Below, piece after piece: positions 1-6,992 of a stretch of DNA of 14,037 bases. The notes beneath the pieces are model-generated. The model searched no databases and was not told the DNA's origin. It saw only the letters and a program-made list of their open reading frames with translations. Origin of the DNA: Piscirickettsiaceae bacterium. Lineage in GTDB: Bacteria; Pseudomonadota; Gammaproteobacteria; PS1; Pseudothioglobaceae. Position 1 is the stretch's first letter, and every line of letters begins with the position of its first letter. The position numbers and the translations under genes are program-made. The DNA lies in NCBI GenBank assembly GCA_012963565.1, contig DTVJ01000371.1:8673-22709 (forward strand), in the 5' to 3' direction.

Positions 1-249
1 GATTTGCACGGTCAAACAGTAGTTGAGGCTTGCGAGTCTTTATCTCAATTTATGTATTATCACCAAAATGAACAATTTATTCACATAATCCATGGTAAGG
101 GCTATCATTCCGAGCACGGACTAAGTATTTTAAAGACCCAAGTGGTCAGCTACTTAAAACAACATCCAAGTGTGTTGGCGTTTAATTCTTGCCCTGACAA
201 AGATGGTGGCACAGGTGCGGTGTTTGTGTTGATGAGAAATCATGTTTAG
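1..249 (+). CDS. Smr-domain protein, 3' part (5' end outside window)
   Basis: The reading frame is open from base 1, so the gene begins upstream; 82 residues are visible. They form a nearly complete Smr domain: an opening DLHG motif (residues 1-4), HGKG at about 31-34, and a C-terminal stretch with DGGTGA followed by a hydrophobic strand, as in stand-alone Smr proteins of Proteobacteria. Smr domains are DNA- or RNA-cleaving or binding modules also found at the end of MutS2; the role of the short proteobacterial versions is not settled. The stop overlaps the start of xseA by 8 bases, so the two are probably co-transcribed. The N-terminal part usual in these proteins cannot be judged. The family call is safe; the exact subfamily is not. 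Confidence 0.88.
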   Translation, partial: DLHGQTVVEACESLSQFMYYHQNEQFIHIIHGKGYHSEHGLSILKTQVVSYLKQHPSVLAFNSCPDKDGGTGAVFVLMRNHV

Positions 250-1642
250 TATTGACGAAATCTACACAGTTTCAGATTTTTTATCGCTGTGTAATAAAAC
301 CATTGAAAATAACATTCCCACTTGTTGGCTGCAGGGGGAAATCTCTAATTTATCTCGCCCCGCTTCTGGGCATTGGTATTTTTCACTCAAGGATAATCGA
401 GGACAAATTCGTTGCGCTCTGTTTCGATTAAATCAACGCAATATTAAATTCAACCCAGAAAATGGCATGGAGATTTTGGTACGTGCCTCACCCACTTTAT
501 ACGAAGCACGTGGTGATTTTCAGCTTATTATTCAACACATTGAACCTGTCGGCGTTGGTAATTTACAGTTAGCATTTGAGCAACTCAAAAATAAACTTAA
601 AGATGAGGGTTTATTTGATGTTGCTCATAAAAAACCACTGCCCTTGGAGGTGAATACCATTGGAGTTATATCTTCATCCAATGGTGCAGTTATTAGAGAT
701 ATTATCAAAGTACTGAATAAACGTTATCCATTCGCTGATATTTTGTTGTTTGATTCTGTAGTGCAAGGAGAAGGCTCTGCTGAAAAACTAGCTCAAGCCA
801 TCAAAGCGGCTGACGAATCAACTCGATGCGATGTGTTAATCGTGGCACGAGGAGGAGGCTCCTTAGAGGATTTATGGGCCTTTAATGAAGAAGTACTCGC
901 TAGAGCCATCTTTGCCTCTGAAACTCCTATTATTAGCGCTGTTGGCCATGAAACTGATACCACTATTGCCGACTTTGTTAGTGATCTACGTGCACCTACA
1001 CCAAGTGCTGGTGCTATGTTGGCTACACCAGATCGCTTAGAGTTAATATCAAAGCTTAATAAACTGTATTCGAATTTATATCAATTAAGTCAACAAACAT
1101 TAGGCAACTATCAACACCAACTTAAACAATTAAATCTTGGCATGCCAAGCTTAGATAGGCAACTTAATTTATTTGCACAAAAACTAGACGGCTTAACCTC
1201 GCACCTTAACTATCAGACCAAAACGCTGATTACTCTAAGTCGTGGCAAACTCAATACTTTGTTTGAACAATTAAAACAACACTCACCAAGTGCAAGCATT
1301 CAGCACAAAAAACAACTAAATGAGCTTTCGAAAGTACAACTTAGTCAAAGTATCAAATACCTTGTTAAGCAACAACAAAACACGCTTACCAGCTTAGGTG
1401 ACCGATTAGAAAAATCAATCAATAACACCATTGAATGGCAAAAAAATAAACTGACAAGTCATGCACTTGGGCTTGATCACCTATCGCCACTCAACACACT
1501 TTCACGTGGTTATAGTATCACCACACTTGATAATAATCAGGTGCTGCATTCAACAGACAACGTTAAAATAGGCGCATCAATGACCACGGTATTAAGCGAT
1601 GGAAAAATTTACTCTCATGTTGAAAAAATTGAAAAAACTTAG
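242..1642 (+). CDS. xseA: Exodeoxyribonuclease VII large subunit
   Basis: This is the catalytic large subunit of exonuclease VII, which degrades single-stranded DNA to oligonucleotides in the cytoplasm together with XseB. The 466-residue length is normal. An N-terminal OB-fold DNA-binding domain (about residues 10-105) contains GEISN and the GHWYFSLKD stretch. The catalytic domain follows with GVISS...GAVIRDI, RGGGSLEDLW (203-212) and VGHETDTTIADF (234-245), then RAPTPSAGA. The long Gln/Leu/Lys-rich region from about 260 to 430 is the coiled coil that carries the small subunit. A C-terminal LSRGY motif completes the family pattern. The ATG lies inside the end of the Smr gene, and the 3' end overlaps the M23 peptidase gene by 26 bases, which points to translational coupling. 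xseB is not in the window. Confidence 0.97.
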   Translation: MFSIDEIYTVSDFLSLCNKTIENNIPTCWLQGEISNLSRPASGHWYFSLKDNRGQIRCALFRLNQRNIKFNPENGMEILVRASPTLYEARGDFQLIIQHIEPVGVGNLQLAFEQLKNKLKDEGLFDVAHKKPLPLEVNTIGVISSSNGAVIRDIIKVLNKRYPFADILLFDSVVQGEGSAEKLAQAIKAADESTRCDVLIVARGGGSLEDLWAFNEEVLARAIFASETPIISAVGHETDTTIADFVSDLRAPTPSAGAMLATPDRLELISKLNKLYSNLYQLSQQTLGNYQHQLKQLNLGMPSLDRQLNLFAQKLDGLTSHLNYQTKTLITLSRGKLNTLFEQLKQHSPSASIQHKKQLNELSKVQLSQSIKYLVKQQQNTLTSLGDRLEKSINNTIEWQKNKLTSHALGLDHLSPLNTLSRGYSITTLDNNQVLHSTDNVKIGASMTTVLSDGKIYSHVEKIEKT

Positions 1643-2456
1643 CCTGCTGTTGCTATTATTTCCCTGTGTTTTATTAGCCGAAATACCGGTTAAAAATACA
1701 CCCATACCAGGTGGTATAGCAGTGATTGATTTTGAAACTAATCATAGTAATCCAAAAGCGTTTTACAATAAAGTCCCTCTTTATTTGCAACACATTAAAG
1801 ATCAACACTGGCAAGCGTTAGTTGGTATTCCATTACTGACAAAACCGGGTAAAAAAACTATCACCATTCAAGATTTTTCTACTCGAACATTTAACTTTGA
1901 AGTAAAAAAACATACTTACACCGAGCAACATATTACTCTTAAAGGTAAAAATAAAAAATACGTCAACCCTAATCTTGCACACATGGATCGCATCAATAAA
2001 GAGCGTCCTATTTTGTCCAATGCTAGAAAATTATTTTCCGACAGCTCTTTATCAAATGGGTTATTCACTCGCCCGGTTGATGGCATCACTACTAGTCCTT
2101 TCGGATTGAAACGTTTTTACAATGGTCAGGCCCGTCGACCGCATACTGGCCTAGATTATGCGGGTGATATAGGTGTGGCAATCAAAGCACCGGCTGATGG
2201 AAAAGTGATATTAGCAGGTGAATTCTTTTTTAATGGTAATGCCGTATTTCTTGATCATGGTCAAGGGTTGATTAGTGTTTATATTCATATGAACGAACGA
2301 TTGGTCAAACAAGGACAATACCTTAAACAAGGTGATGCCATTGGTACTATCGGGCAAACCGGGCGTGCCACTGGACCGCATCTACACTGGGGTATTTATC
2401 TGAATCAAACGGTAGTTAGTCCAAACTTATTATTAGGAACCTCAAATGAAATCTAA
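1617..2456 (+). CDS. Secreted M23 family metallopeptidase (murein endopeptidase)
   Basis: A predicted periplasmic zinc peptidase that would cut peptide cross-links in murein. I chose the ATG at 1617 (279 residues) over the in-frame ATG at 1599 because it gives a clean signal peptide: basic LKKLKK, a leucine run, then a likely cut after VLLA. The Cys in FPC does not sit in a proper lipobox, so a soluble protein is expected. An N-terminal domain typical of this group (about 25-110, with GGIAVIDF and a GIPLL strand) precedes the LytM/M23 domain. Zinc ligands are visible: H176 and D180 in PHTGLD, and H255/H257 in GPHLHWG. All key residues are present, so it should be active rather than a degenerate EnvC/NlpD-type activator. 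The gene overlaps xseA by 26 bases and the RDD gene by 11. Confidence 0.93.
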   Translation: MLKKLKKLSLLLLLFPCVLLAEIPVKNTPIPGGIAVIDFETNHSNPKAFYNKVPLYLQHIKDQHWQALVGIPLLTKPGKKTITIQDFSTRTFNFEVKKHTYTEQHITLKGKNKKYVNPNLAHMDRINKERPILSNARKLFSDSSLSNGLFTRPVDGITTSPFGLKRFYNGQARRPHTGLDYAGDIGVAIKAPADGKVILAGEFFFNGNAVFLDHGQGLISVYIHMNERLVKQGQYLKQGDAIGTIGQTGRATGPHLHWGIYLNQTVVSPNLLLGTSNEI

Positions 2457-2850
2457 TGTGTCTTTATTGCGCCGACTAGGGGCGATTGCTTATGATATTT
2501 TCTTAGCCTTTTCTTTGACTTTTTTTATTATCGGCGTGGTTTTGATACTATTTTTTGACAAACAAGCGCAAAATGATCTTCTTATTTTTGGTATTGCTCT
2601 CATCACCATTTATTTTTATTTTACTTGGTCATGGGTTAAGGGTAGACAGACTCTAGGTATGAAGGCTTGGAAGTTTCAAGTAGAACAGAACAATGGTGAG
2701 AACATCACTCAAAAACAGGCCTTTATTCGGTTTATATTGGCAATTGTATCGTTTTCAGTGCTAGGGCTTGGGTTTGTTTACCAACTGTTTAACAAAAACA
2801 ACCTTGCTTTGCATGATAAATATTCAAATACACGACTTATAAAAAATTGA
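2446..2850 (+). CDS. RDD family integral membrane protein
   Basis: A 134-residue inner-membrane protein of the RDD family, named for conserved Arg and Asp residues. The N-terminal signature is visible as RR at 9-10 and D17 in AIAYD. Three hydrophobic spans lie at about 14-38, 44-65 and 92-116. The family signature GRQTLGMK sits between spans 2 and 3, and the C-terminus has the usual LHDKYSNT-like ending. The function of such proteins is generally unknown; some are proposed to act in transport or in salt or pH tolerance. An AGGAA ribosome site (2435-2439) stands seven bases ahead of the ATG. The stop codon lies within the FNR-type inverted repeat of the next promoter, so this gene probably ends the xseA transcription unit. 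Confidence 0.9.
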   Translation: MKSNVSLLRRLGAIAYDIFLAFSLTFFIIGVVLILFFDKQAQNDLLIFGIALITIYFYFTWSWVKGRQTLGMKAWKFQVEQNNGENITQKQAFIRFILAIVSFSVLGLGFVYQLFNKNNLALHDKYSNTRLIKN

Positions 2851-2860
2851 TTTGTATCAA
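2847..2860. promoter_or_regulatory. FNR/Anr/Dnr-type operator, TTGAT-N4-ATCAA
   Basis: A perfect inverted repeat TTGAT-TTGT-ATCAA, which is the consensus for FNR-class (CRP superfamily) regulators that respond to oxygen or nitric oxide. The symmetry extends three more bases each side (2844-2863, AAATTGAT and ATCAATTT). Its centre is at 2853.5. With the -10 at 2884-2889 and a start expected near 2895-2896, the centre falls at about -41.5 to -42.5, the classic position for class II activation, where the box takes over from the -35. It overlaps the stop codon of the RDD gene. A rho-independent terminator is less likely because the stem is all A/T except one G:C pair and no long T run follows on the plus strand. 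Confidence 0.6.
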
Positions 2861-2880
2861 TTTAGCTTAAGAAAAACCTG

Positions 2881-2889
2881 TGCTATAAT
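2881..2889 (+). promoter_or_regulatory. Extended -10 promoter (TGCTATAAT)
   Basis: TGCTATAAT contains a perfect -10 hexamer (2884-2889) with the TG dinucleotide of an extended -10. The best -35 candidate at 17-bp spacing is TTTAGC (2861-2866), matching the consensus in only three positions, as expected for an activator-dependent promoter. Transcription would start near 2895-2896, giving a leader of about 30 bases with a GAGAG ribosome site at 2912-2916 before the ATG at 2925. Confidence 0.65.
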
Positions 2890-2924
2890 ACGGGCATAAT
2901 TCAATAAAACCGAGAGATATAAAA

Positions 2925-3164
2925 ATGAATTCAACAGTTGATAATAGCGCTAAAAAGGGTCATATTTTATTATTAAGTACAATGGCAGTTACTTTAGTGG
3001 CACCACTTGCCTTAATCTTACTCTCTTATATGGAAATTATCTCTGGCACCGCACAATACATTGCAGCCTTCGGCGTGATTGCTTCATCAATTTATATCAT
3101 TGGTGGCGGTATTTGGATGGCTATTCAAGACAAAAAAGATGGTGAAATTCTTGCTGATGGATAA
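2925..3164 (+). CDS. Small two-span membrane protein of unknown function
   Basis: I do not recognise this 79-residue protein. It has two hydrophobic segments, about 13-35 and 44-66, joined by a short loop with a single acidic residue. Basic residues flank both ends (AKKGH before span 1, QDKKDGE after span 2), which predicts a hairpin with both termini in the cytoplasm. The second span is glycine-rich (IIGGGIW), suggesting tight helix packing with a partner. There is no signal peptide and no cysteine. A GAGAG ribosome site, an extended -10 and a perfect FNR-type box precede it, so it is very likely a real, separately regulated gene. The next gene, ftsB, follows by 17 bases with no terminator between. 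The regulation hints at a role under low oxygen, but no function can be assigned. Confidence 0.8.
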   Translation: MNSTVDNSAKKGHILLLSTMAVTLVAPLALILLSYMEIISGTAQYIAAFGVIASSIYIIGGGIWMAIQDKKDGEILADG

Positions 3165-3181
3165 ACCGTACTCTTTATAAA

Positions 3182-3535
3182 TTGAGGAAACAAACAACCA
3201 TAAAAAAGTCGAATATCGTATTTGGCTTTTTTTATCAATATTGGATTACCATTGTGCTTTTAGTGGTACTGGTGACGCTGATTCGTCAAAATTTTATTAT
3301 TAATCAATTTCCAGGCTCCCTAGTAACAAAACAACAAATAATTGATCAAAATATCAGTTTGAATCAAGCACTAAACAAGCAAAACAAAACAAAAATGATT
3401 GAACTAAAGGCGGAAACAGCCTCTAATATGGAAATTTTAGAATCTCAAGCACGTTACCGATTTGGCCTAATTAAAGATGGAGATATCTATTATCAAATTA
3501 ATGAATTAGCGCCAAACTCGGCAGATAATCCTTAG
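3182..3535 (+). CDS. ftsB: Cell division protein FtsB (start codon uncertain)
   Basis: FtsB is a bitopic divisome protein that joins FtsL and FtsQ in the FtsQLB complex controlling septal peptidoglycan synthesis. Visible features are a single transmembrane helix (about 17-36 from the TTG start), FPGSL just after it, a periplasmic coiled coil (about 47-85) with the family's Asn-containing LNKQN, and the conserved closing motif ESQARYRFGLIKDGD followed by IYYQI. Its place just before ispD-ispF is the usual gammaproteobacterial order and supports the call. The start is a problem: the frame has no ATG or GTG before the membrane helix. TTG at 3182 has no ribosome site ahead of it, while GAGGAAA (3184-3190) lies downstream of that TTG and would serve an ATA at 3200 (111 residues). 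The family call is strong, the 5' end is not. Confidence 0.88.
   Translation: MRKQTTIKKSNIVFGFFYQYWITIVLLVVLVTLIRQNFIINQFPGSLVTKQQIIDQNISLNQALNKQNKTKMIELKAETASNMEILESQARYRFGLIKDGDIYYQINELAPNSADNP
3184..3190 (+). promoter_or_regulatory. Shine-Dalgarno GAGGAAA inside the 5' end of ftsB
   Basis: GAGGAAA is the best ribosome-binding match near ftsB, but it begins on the last base of the candidate TTG start codon. It stands about ten bases before the ATA at 3200, which is followed by AAAAAG (Lys-Lys). This arrangement would suit an ATG at 3200, so the native start may be the rare codon ATA, or an ATG may have been lost by mutation or sequencing error. Confidence 0.45.
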
Positions 3536-3585
3536 CTACGCCTTAGGTATAATAACTTTATCTTTTTTTGTTATTTAAATCAAAA

Positions 3586-4278
3586 ATGTCGATCGATCAA
3601 CATTTTCTAATTGTACCCGCTAGCGGTATTGGTACGCGCATGGAAGTAGATTTACCTAAGCAATATCTTAAGTTAGATAACGGACTTAGCGTATTAGATC
3701 AAACACTTAAAACATTACTTAATATCAAGCAAATCAAAGGCTGTGTAGTAGCCATTGCTGAGCAAGACACCGAATTTGAAAAATCACAATTTCGTCATCA
3801 TCCAAAACTACTGTCAACAGCTATTGGTGGCAAAGAACGTTTTCATTCAGTGATTGCTGCTTTAGATGCCTTAAAGTCTTTTGCTAATGATAATGATTGG
3901 GTGCTGGTACATGATGCAGCGAGACCTTGTGTTAAGGCTGATGAAGTCATTAATTTAATCACTCAACTTAAAGATCATCCAACGGGTGGACTCCTGGCTA
4001 TACAGGTGGTTGACACCATCAAACAAGCTAACAATACAACTGTTGAAACTACTCTAGATAGATCAAACCTTTGGCAAGCACAAACACCCCAAATGTATCG
4101 TTTTGGTGTATTATCAAAGGCATTAGAAAACGTGATACAGAATAAGCTAAGCATTACTGATGAGGCCAGTGCGATTGAACACTTAGGGCTTAAGTCTTTA
4201 TTGGTTGCTGGGCGTAAAAGCAACCTTAAAATCACCACGCCAGAAGATTTAGAGTTGGCAAACTTTTATTTAAAATGA
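3586..4278 (+). CDS. ispD: 2-C-methyl-D-erythritol 4-phosphate cytidylyltransferase
   Basis: IspD joins CTP and methylerythritol phosphate to give CDP-methylerythritol in the MEP isoprenoid pathway, in the cytoplasm. I use the ATG at 3586 (230 residues, normal length); a TTG at 3568 would add six residues that fit no family pattern. The nucleotide-binding motif reads PASGIGTRM with PKQY (about 11-27), carrying the Arg18 and Lys25 expected for catalysis; the usual second Ala of PAAG is Ser here. VHDAARP is at 108-114. The C-terminal LKITTPEDLELA stretch supplies the last conserved Lys. The gene sits 50 bases after ftsB, and its stop overlaps the ispF start (ATGA), so the two are translationally coupled. 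No clear ribosome site is visible before the ATG. Confidence 0.96.
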   Translation: MSIDQHFLIVPASGIGTRMEVDLPKQYLKLDNGLSVLDQTLKTLLNIKQIKGCVVAIAEQDTEFEKSQFRHHPKLLSTAIGGKERFHSVIAALDALKSFANDNDWVLVHDAARPCVKADEVINLITQLKDHPTGGLLAIQVVDTIKQANNTTVETTLDRSNLWQAQTPQMYRFGVLSKALENVIQNKLSITDEASAIEHLGLKSLLVAGRKSNLKITTPEDLELANFYLK

Positions 4279-4751
4279 AAATCAAAACCGGTCTAGGACA
4301 AGACTCACACGCATTTGAGATTAAAAACTATAAACCACTTATATTAGGTGGCGTTACTTTTGACCACCCTAAAGGCTTAAGTGGTAATAGCGATGCCGAT
4401 GTGATTTTGCATTCACTCACCAACGCCATCTCATCCATCACCGGTCAAAATATTTTAGGTGTCGAAGCTGATAAACTTTGCCAACAAGGTATTACTAATA
4501 GCGCTGAATATTTAAAACTAGCACTAAATGATCTTAATGGCTGGCACATTGATCATGTGGCTATTGCCATTGAATGCTTAGTGCCTAAAATTTCACCCCA
4601 ATTAGACGCTCTTAAATCTAGCATTGCCAACTTAATGAATACCAATGTGAATAACATCGGCATCACCGCCACGACAGGTGAAGGTTTGACTGCATTTGGT
4701 AAAGGAGAAGGTATTCAAGTATTCAGTATTATTACTGTTAGCAAAGCGTGA
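4275..4751 (+). CDS. ispF: 2-C-methyl-D-erythritol 2,4-cyclodiphosphate synthase, divergent type
   Basis: IspF cyclises CDP-methylerythritol 2-phosphate to methylerythritol cyclodiphosphate with loss of CMP. It is 158 residues long, the usual size. Zinc ligands are in place: D10 and H12 in GQDSH and H46 in GNSDADVILH. The C-terminal TATTGEG...GKGEGI matches the family's TTT-E...GRGEGI. The middle is unusual: the canonical LTDA is LTNA (Asn50), and the family's GDIG and FPDTDP motifs are absent, replaced by a stretch around NILGVEADKLC and QGITNS. These motifs normally help bind the nucleotide and shape the substrate loop. The order after ispD and the coupled ATGA overlap support the function. 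It may be an alternative IspF lineage gained by transfer. The stop overlaps the murC GTG (GTGA). Confidence 0.92.
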   Translation: MKIKTGLGQDSHAFEIKNYKPLILGGVTFDHPKGLSGNSDADVILHSLTNAISSITGQNILGVEADKLCQQGITNSAEYLKLALNDLNGWHIDHVAIAIECLVPKISPQLDALKSSIANLMNTNVNNIGITATTGEGLTAFGKGEGIQVFSIITVSKA

Positions 4752-6163
4752 ACAACTTACGGCCCGCTTCTAACTCTAGAATTCGCAATATTCATTTTAT
4801 TGGTATTGGTGGCTCTGGCATGAGTGGTATTGCTGAAGTATTACATAATCTCGGCTATCAAATTTCAGGCTCAGATATTAGTCCCAACAAGGTTACTCAA
4901 AGATTGCAGGACTTAGGTTGTCAAATTAGCGATAAACACCACGGTGACAATGTCATTAATGCGCAAGCAGTGGTGGTATCAAGTGCGATTGATGAGCATA
5001 ATCTAGAGTTAATCAAGGCACATGAACTTAATATTCCAACTGTGCCCAGAGCTGAAATGTTGGCCGAAATTATGCGCTTCAGGTTTGGTATTGCAGTGGC
5101 AGGCACTCATGGAAAAACCACGACCACTAGCCTTATCACTCATATACTAACAACTGCTAAACTTGATCCAACCTATATCATCGGTGGTATCTTAAACTCA
5201 ACTGGCATTAATGCAAAACTAGGTGAAAGCGATTATCTAATTGCAGAAGCGGATGAGTCTGATGCATCTTTCTTACACTTGCAACCCATGCTCAGTGTCA
5301 TTACCAACATTGATCAAGACCACATGGCGACCTATGATAATGACTACCAAAAATTAACCGATGCCTTTGTTAGCTTTACTTCTAACCTGCCTTTTTATGG
5401 TGCTTGTGTGCTATGTGCAGATGATGCTGGAGTAATGAGTATACTCAATGACATTCACCGACCTTTGGTCACTTACGGATTTACTGATGGTGTTGATGTG
5501 CAAGCCATCAATATCACTCAACAAGACCGACAAATGCATTTTGAAGTAATATGTAACAAATACAGTCAAACCTTTCCAGTTGAGCTTAACTTAATTGGCA
5601 AACACAATATTCTTAATACCTTGGCTGCGATTGCTGTTGCCTGCGAATTAGACATTGAAGTGAATATTATTCAAAGTTCGTTAAAGGGTTTTTCTGGTGT
5701 TGCTCGCCGCCTTGACTATCACGGATCATTAAATATTAACAACAGAAACGTTTCACTGTTTGATGATTATGGCCATCACCCTAATGAAATTAATGCGGTC
5801 TTTGAGAGTTTAAAAAATACCTATCAAAATAGGCGTCTGGTGGTGATCTTTCAGCCCCATCGTTATTCACGCACACGTGATTTATTTGACGACTTTGCTC
5901 GCGCTTTATCCAAAGCAGATGCACTCATCTTATTAGATATTTATCCTGCCAGTGAAAAGCCAATTGCTCATATTAATTCTGGCGCATTGGCCGATGCAAT
6001 TCGTCAACGATCATCTTTAGATCCAATTGTTATTCAAGACGTTGAGGAAGTTTTTAAAATACTACCCAACCTTATTCAGAAAGAGGATGTTGTACTAACC
6101 CTGGGTGCTGGCGATATTCATTCCCTAGTTGGATTACTCATACAGGAATATGCTGACTCATAA
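4748..6163 (+). CDS. murC: UDP-N-acetylmuramate--L-alanine ligase
   Basis: MurC adds L-alanine to UDP-MurNAc using ATP, the first amino-acid step of peptidoglycan precursor synthesis, in the cytoplasm. At 471 residues it has normal length. The N-terminal Rossmann domain begins with HFIGIGGSGMSGIAE and continues with SGSD. The ATP-binding P-loop is GTHGKTTTTS (119-128). The central domain shows EADESDASF and NIDQDHM, and the C-terminal domain has FDDYGHHPNEI (338-348) and FQPHRYSRT, all typical of MurC rather than MurD/E/F. The start is GTG, overlapping the ispF stop by four bases; the N-terminus before HFIGIGG is of normal length from there. The 3' end overlaps murB. Confidence 0.97.
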   Translation: MNNLRPASNSRIRNIHFIGIGGSGMSGIAEVLHNLGYQISGSDISPNKVTQRLQDLGCQISDKHHGDNVINAQAVVVSSAIDEHNLELIKAHELNIPTVPRAEMLAEIMRFRFGIAVAGTHGKTTTTSLITHILTTAKLDPTYIIGGILNSTGINAKLGESDYLIAEADESDASFLHLQPMLSVITNIDQDHMATYDNDYQKLTDAFVSFTSNLPFYGACVLCADDAGVMSILNDIHRPLVTYGFTDGVDVQAINITQQDRQMHFEVICNKYSQTFPVELNLIGKHNILNTLAAIAVACELDIEVNIIQSSLKGFSGVARRLDYHGSLNINNRNVSLFDDYGHHPNEINAVFESLKNTYQNRRLVVIFQPHRYSRTRDLFDDFARALSKADALILLDIYPASEKPIAHINSGALADAIRQRSSLDPIVIQDVEEVFKILPNLIQKEDVVLTLGAGDIHSLVGLLIQEYADS

Positions 6164-6992
6164 TGAACCCATGAGCAAATACTGCTCGTTTAGGACAGGT
6201 GGTTTAGCACAAGATTTTTTCATTCCAGACACACTCAATGAGCTATCTGAATTTCTAAAAAATAACCAAAAACCTATCTTAATGCTAGGTTTAGGCAGTA
6301 ATTTATTAGTACGTGATCAAGGCTTTGACGGGGTTGTAATTAAACTCAAACACTTCGATCAACTTGATATTGTGGATGATGTTGTCCATGTTGGTGCGGG
6401 AACAACACTGGCAAAACTTTCTAGATTTTGTGAATCTAAAAAACTCAATGGTGCTGAATTTTTAAGTGCAATCCCGGGCAATGTTGGTGGCGCACTGGCT
6501 ATGAATGCTGGAGCATTTGGCTCAGAAATCTGGCATTTTGTTGAGTCGGTGACAACCATTAATACCTCAGGTATCGTGTTTGAACGAAATGCATTAGATT
6601 TTGACATTGATTATCGCCAAGTACTGAATAAAAACTTAGATGAGTATTTTATTGGTGCTACTTTTAAATTTAAGCAGGCTGAAAAACAACAGAATATTAA
6701 AGCACTTCTAGAAAAACGCAACGAGTCACAACCCATTGGCCAAGCCAATTGTGGCAGTGTGTTTAAAAATCCAAAAGGCTATTTTGCTGCCAAACTAATT
6801 GAAGATAGTGATCTAAAAGGATTCTGCATTGGTGGTGCGTGTGTTTCTGAAAAACACGCAAATTTTATTATTAATCAAGATAATGCCTCCGCCACAGATA
6901 TTGAAAAGTTGATTTTTCATATCCAACAATCCGTAAAATCAAAATTTAATATCGTGCTAGAAACTGAAGTCAGATTAGTTGGAGATTCTTAA
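6150..6992 (+). CDS. murB: UDP-N-acetylenolpyruvoylglucosamine reductase, short form
   Basis: MurB is the FAD enzyme that reduces the enolpyruvyl group to give UDP-MurNAc, using NADPH. From the ATG at 6150 it has 280 residues; a TTG at 6129 would add seven residues with no family support. N-terminal PMSKYCSFRTGG is the usual opening. The FAD domain shows LGLGSNLLVRDQGFDGVV and IPGNVGGALAMNAGAFG (108-124). The Tyr of IDYRQ and the catalytic Ser203 in ANCGSVFKNP are present, as is the C-terminal catalytic Glu in ETEVRLVG. The length and lack of an extra loop make this the short type II MurB rather than the E. coli type I form. It overlaps murC by 14 bases and abuts ddl. Confidence 0.96.
   Translation: MLTHNEPMSKYCSFRTGGLAQDFFIPDTLNELSEFLKNNQKPILMLGLGSNLLVRDQGFDGVVIKLKHFDQLDIVDDVVHVGAGTTLAKLSRFCESKKLNGAEFLSAIPGNVGGALAMNAGAFGSEIWHFVESVTTINTSGIVFERNALDFDIDYRQVLNKNLDEYFIGATFKFKQAEKQQNIKALLEKRNESQPIGQANCGSVFKNPKGYFAAKLIEDSDLKGFCIGGACVSEKHANFIINQDNASATDIEKLIFHIQQSVKSKFNIVLETEVRLVGDS

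Noticed and set aside
2844..2863. The A/T-rich inverted repeat read as a terminator of the xseA unit
   Set aside because: The eight-pair stem has only one G:C pair and the plus strand shows just three T's before AGCTTAAG. The exact FNR-type consensus and its spacing to the -10 explain it better.
3176..3181. TATAAA just before the ftsB TTG
   Set aside because: A start from this -10 would fall inside ftsB, past the TTG, and no -35 is visible. In an AT-rich sequence such hexamers occur by chance.
3548..3575. TATAAT at 3548-3553 and inverted repeat AATAAC/GTTATT (3551-3575) before ispD
   Set aside because: No usable -35 lies at the right distance. The stem is six A/T-rich pairs with a 13-base loop, too weak for a terminator. 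A minor ispD promoter remains possible but unsupported.
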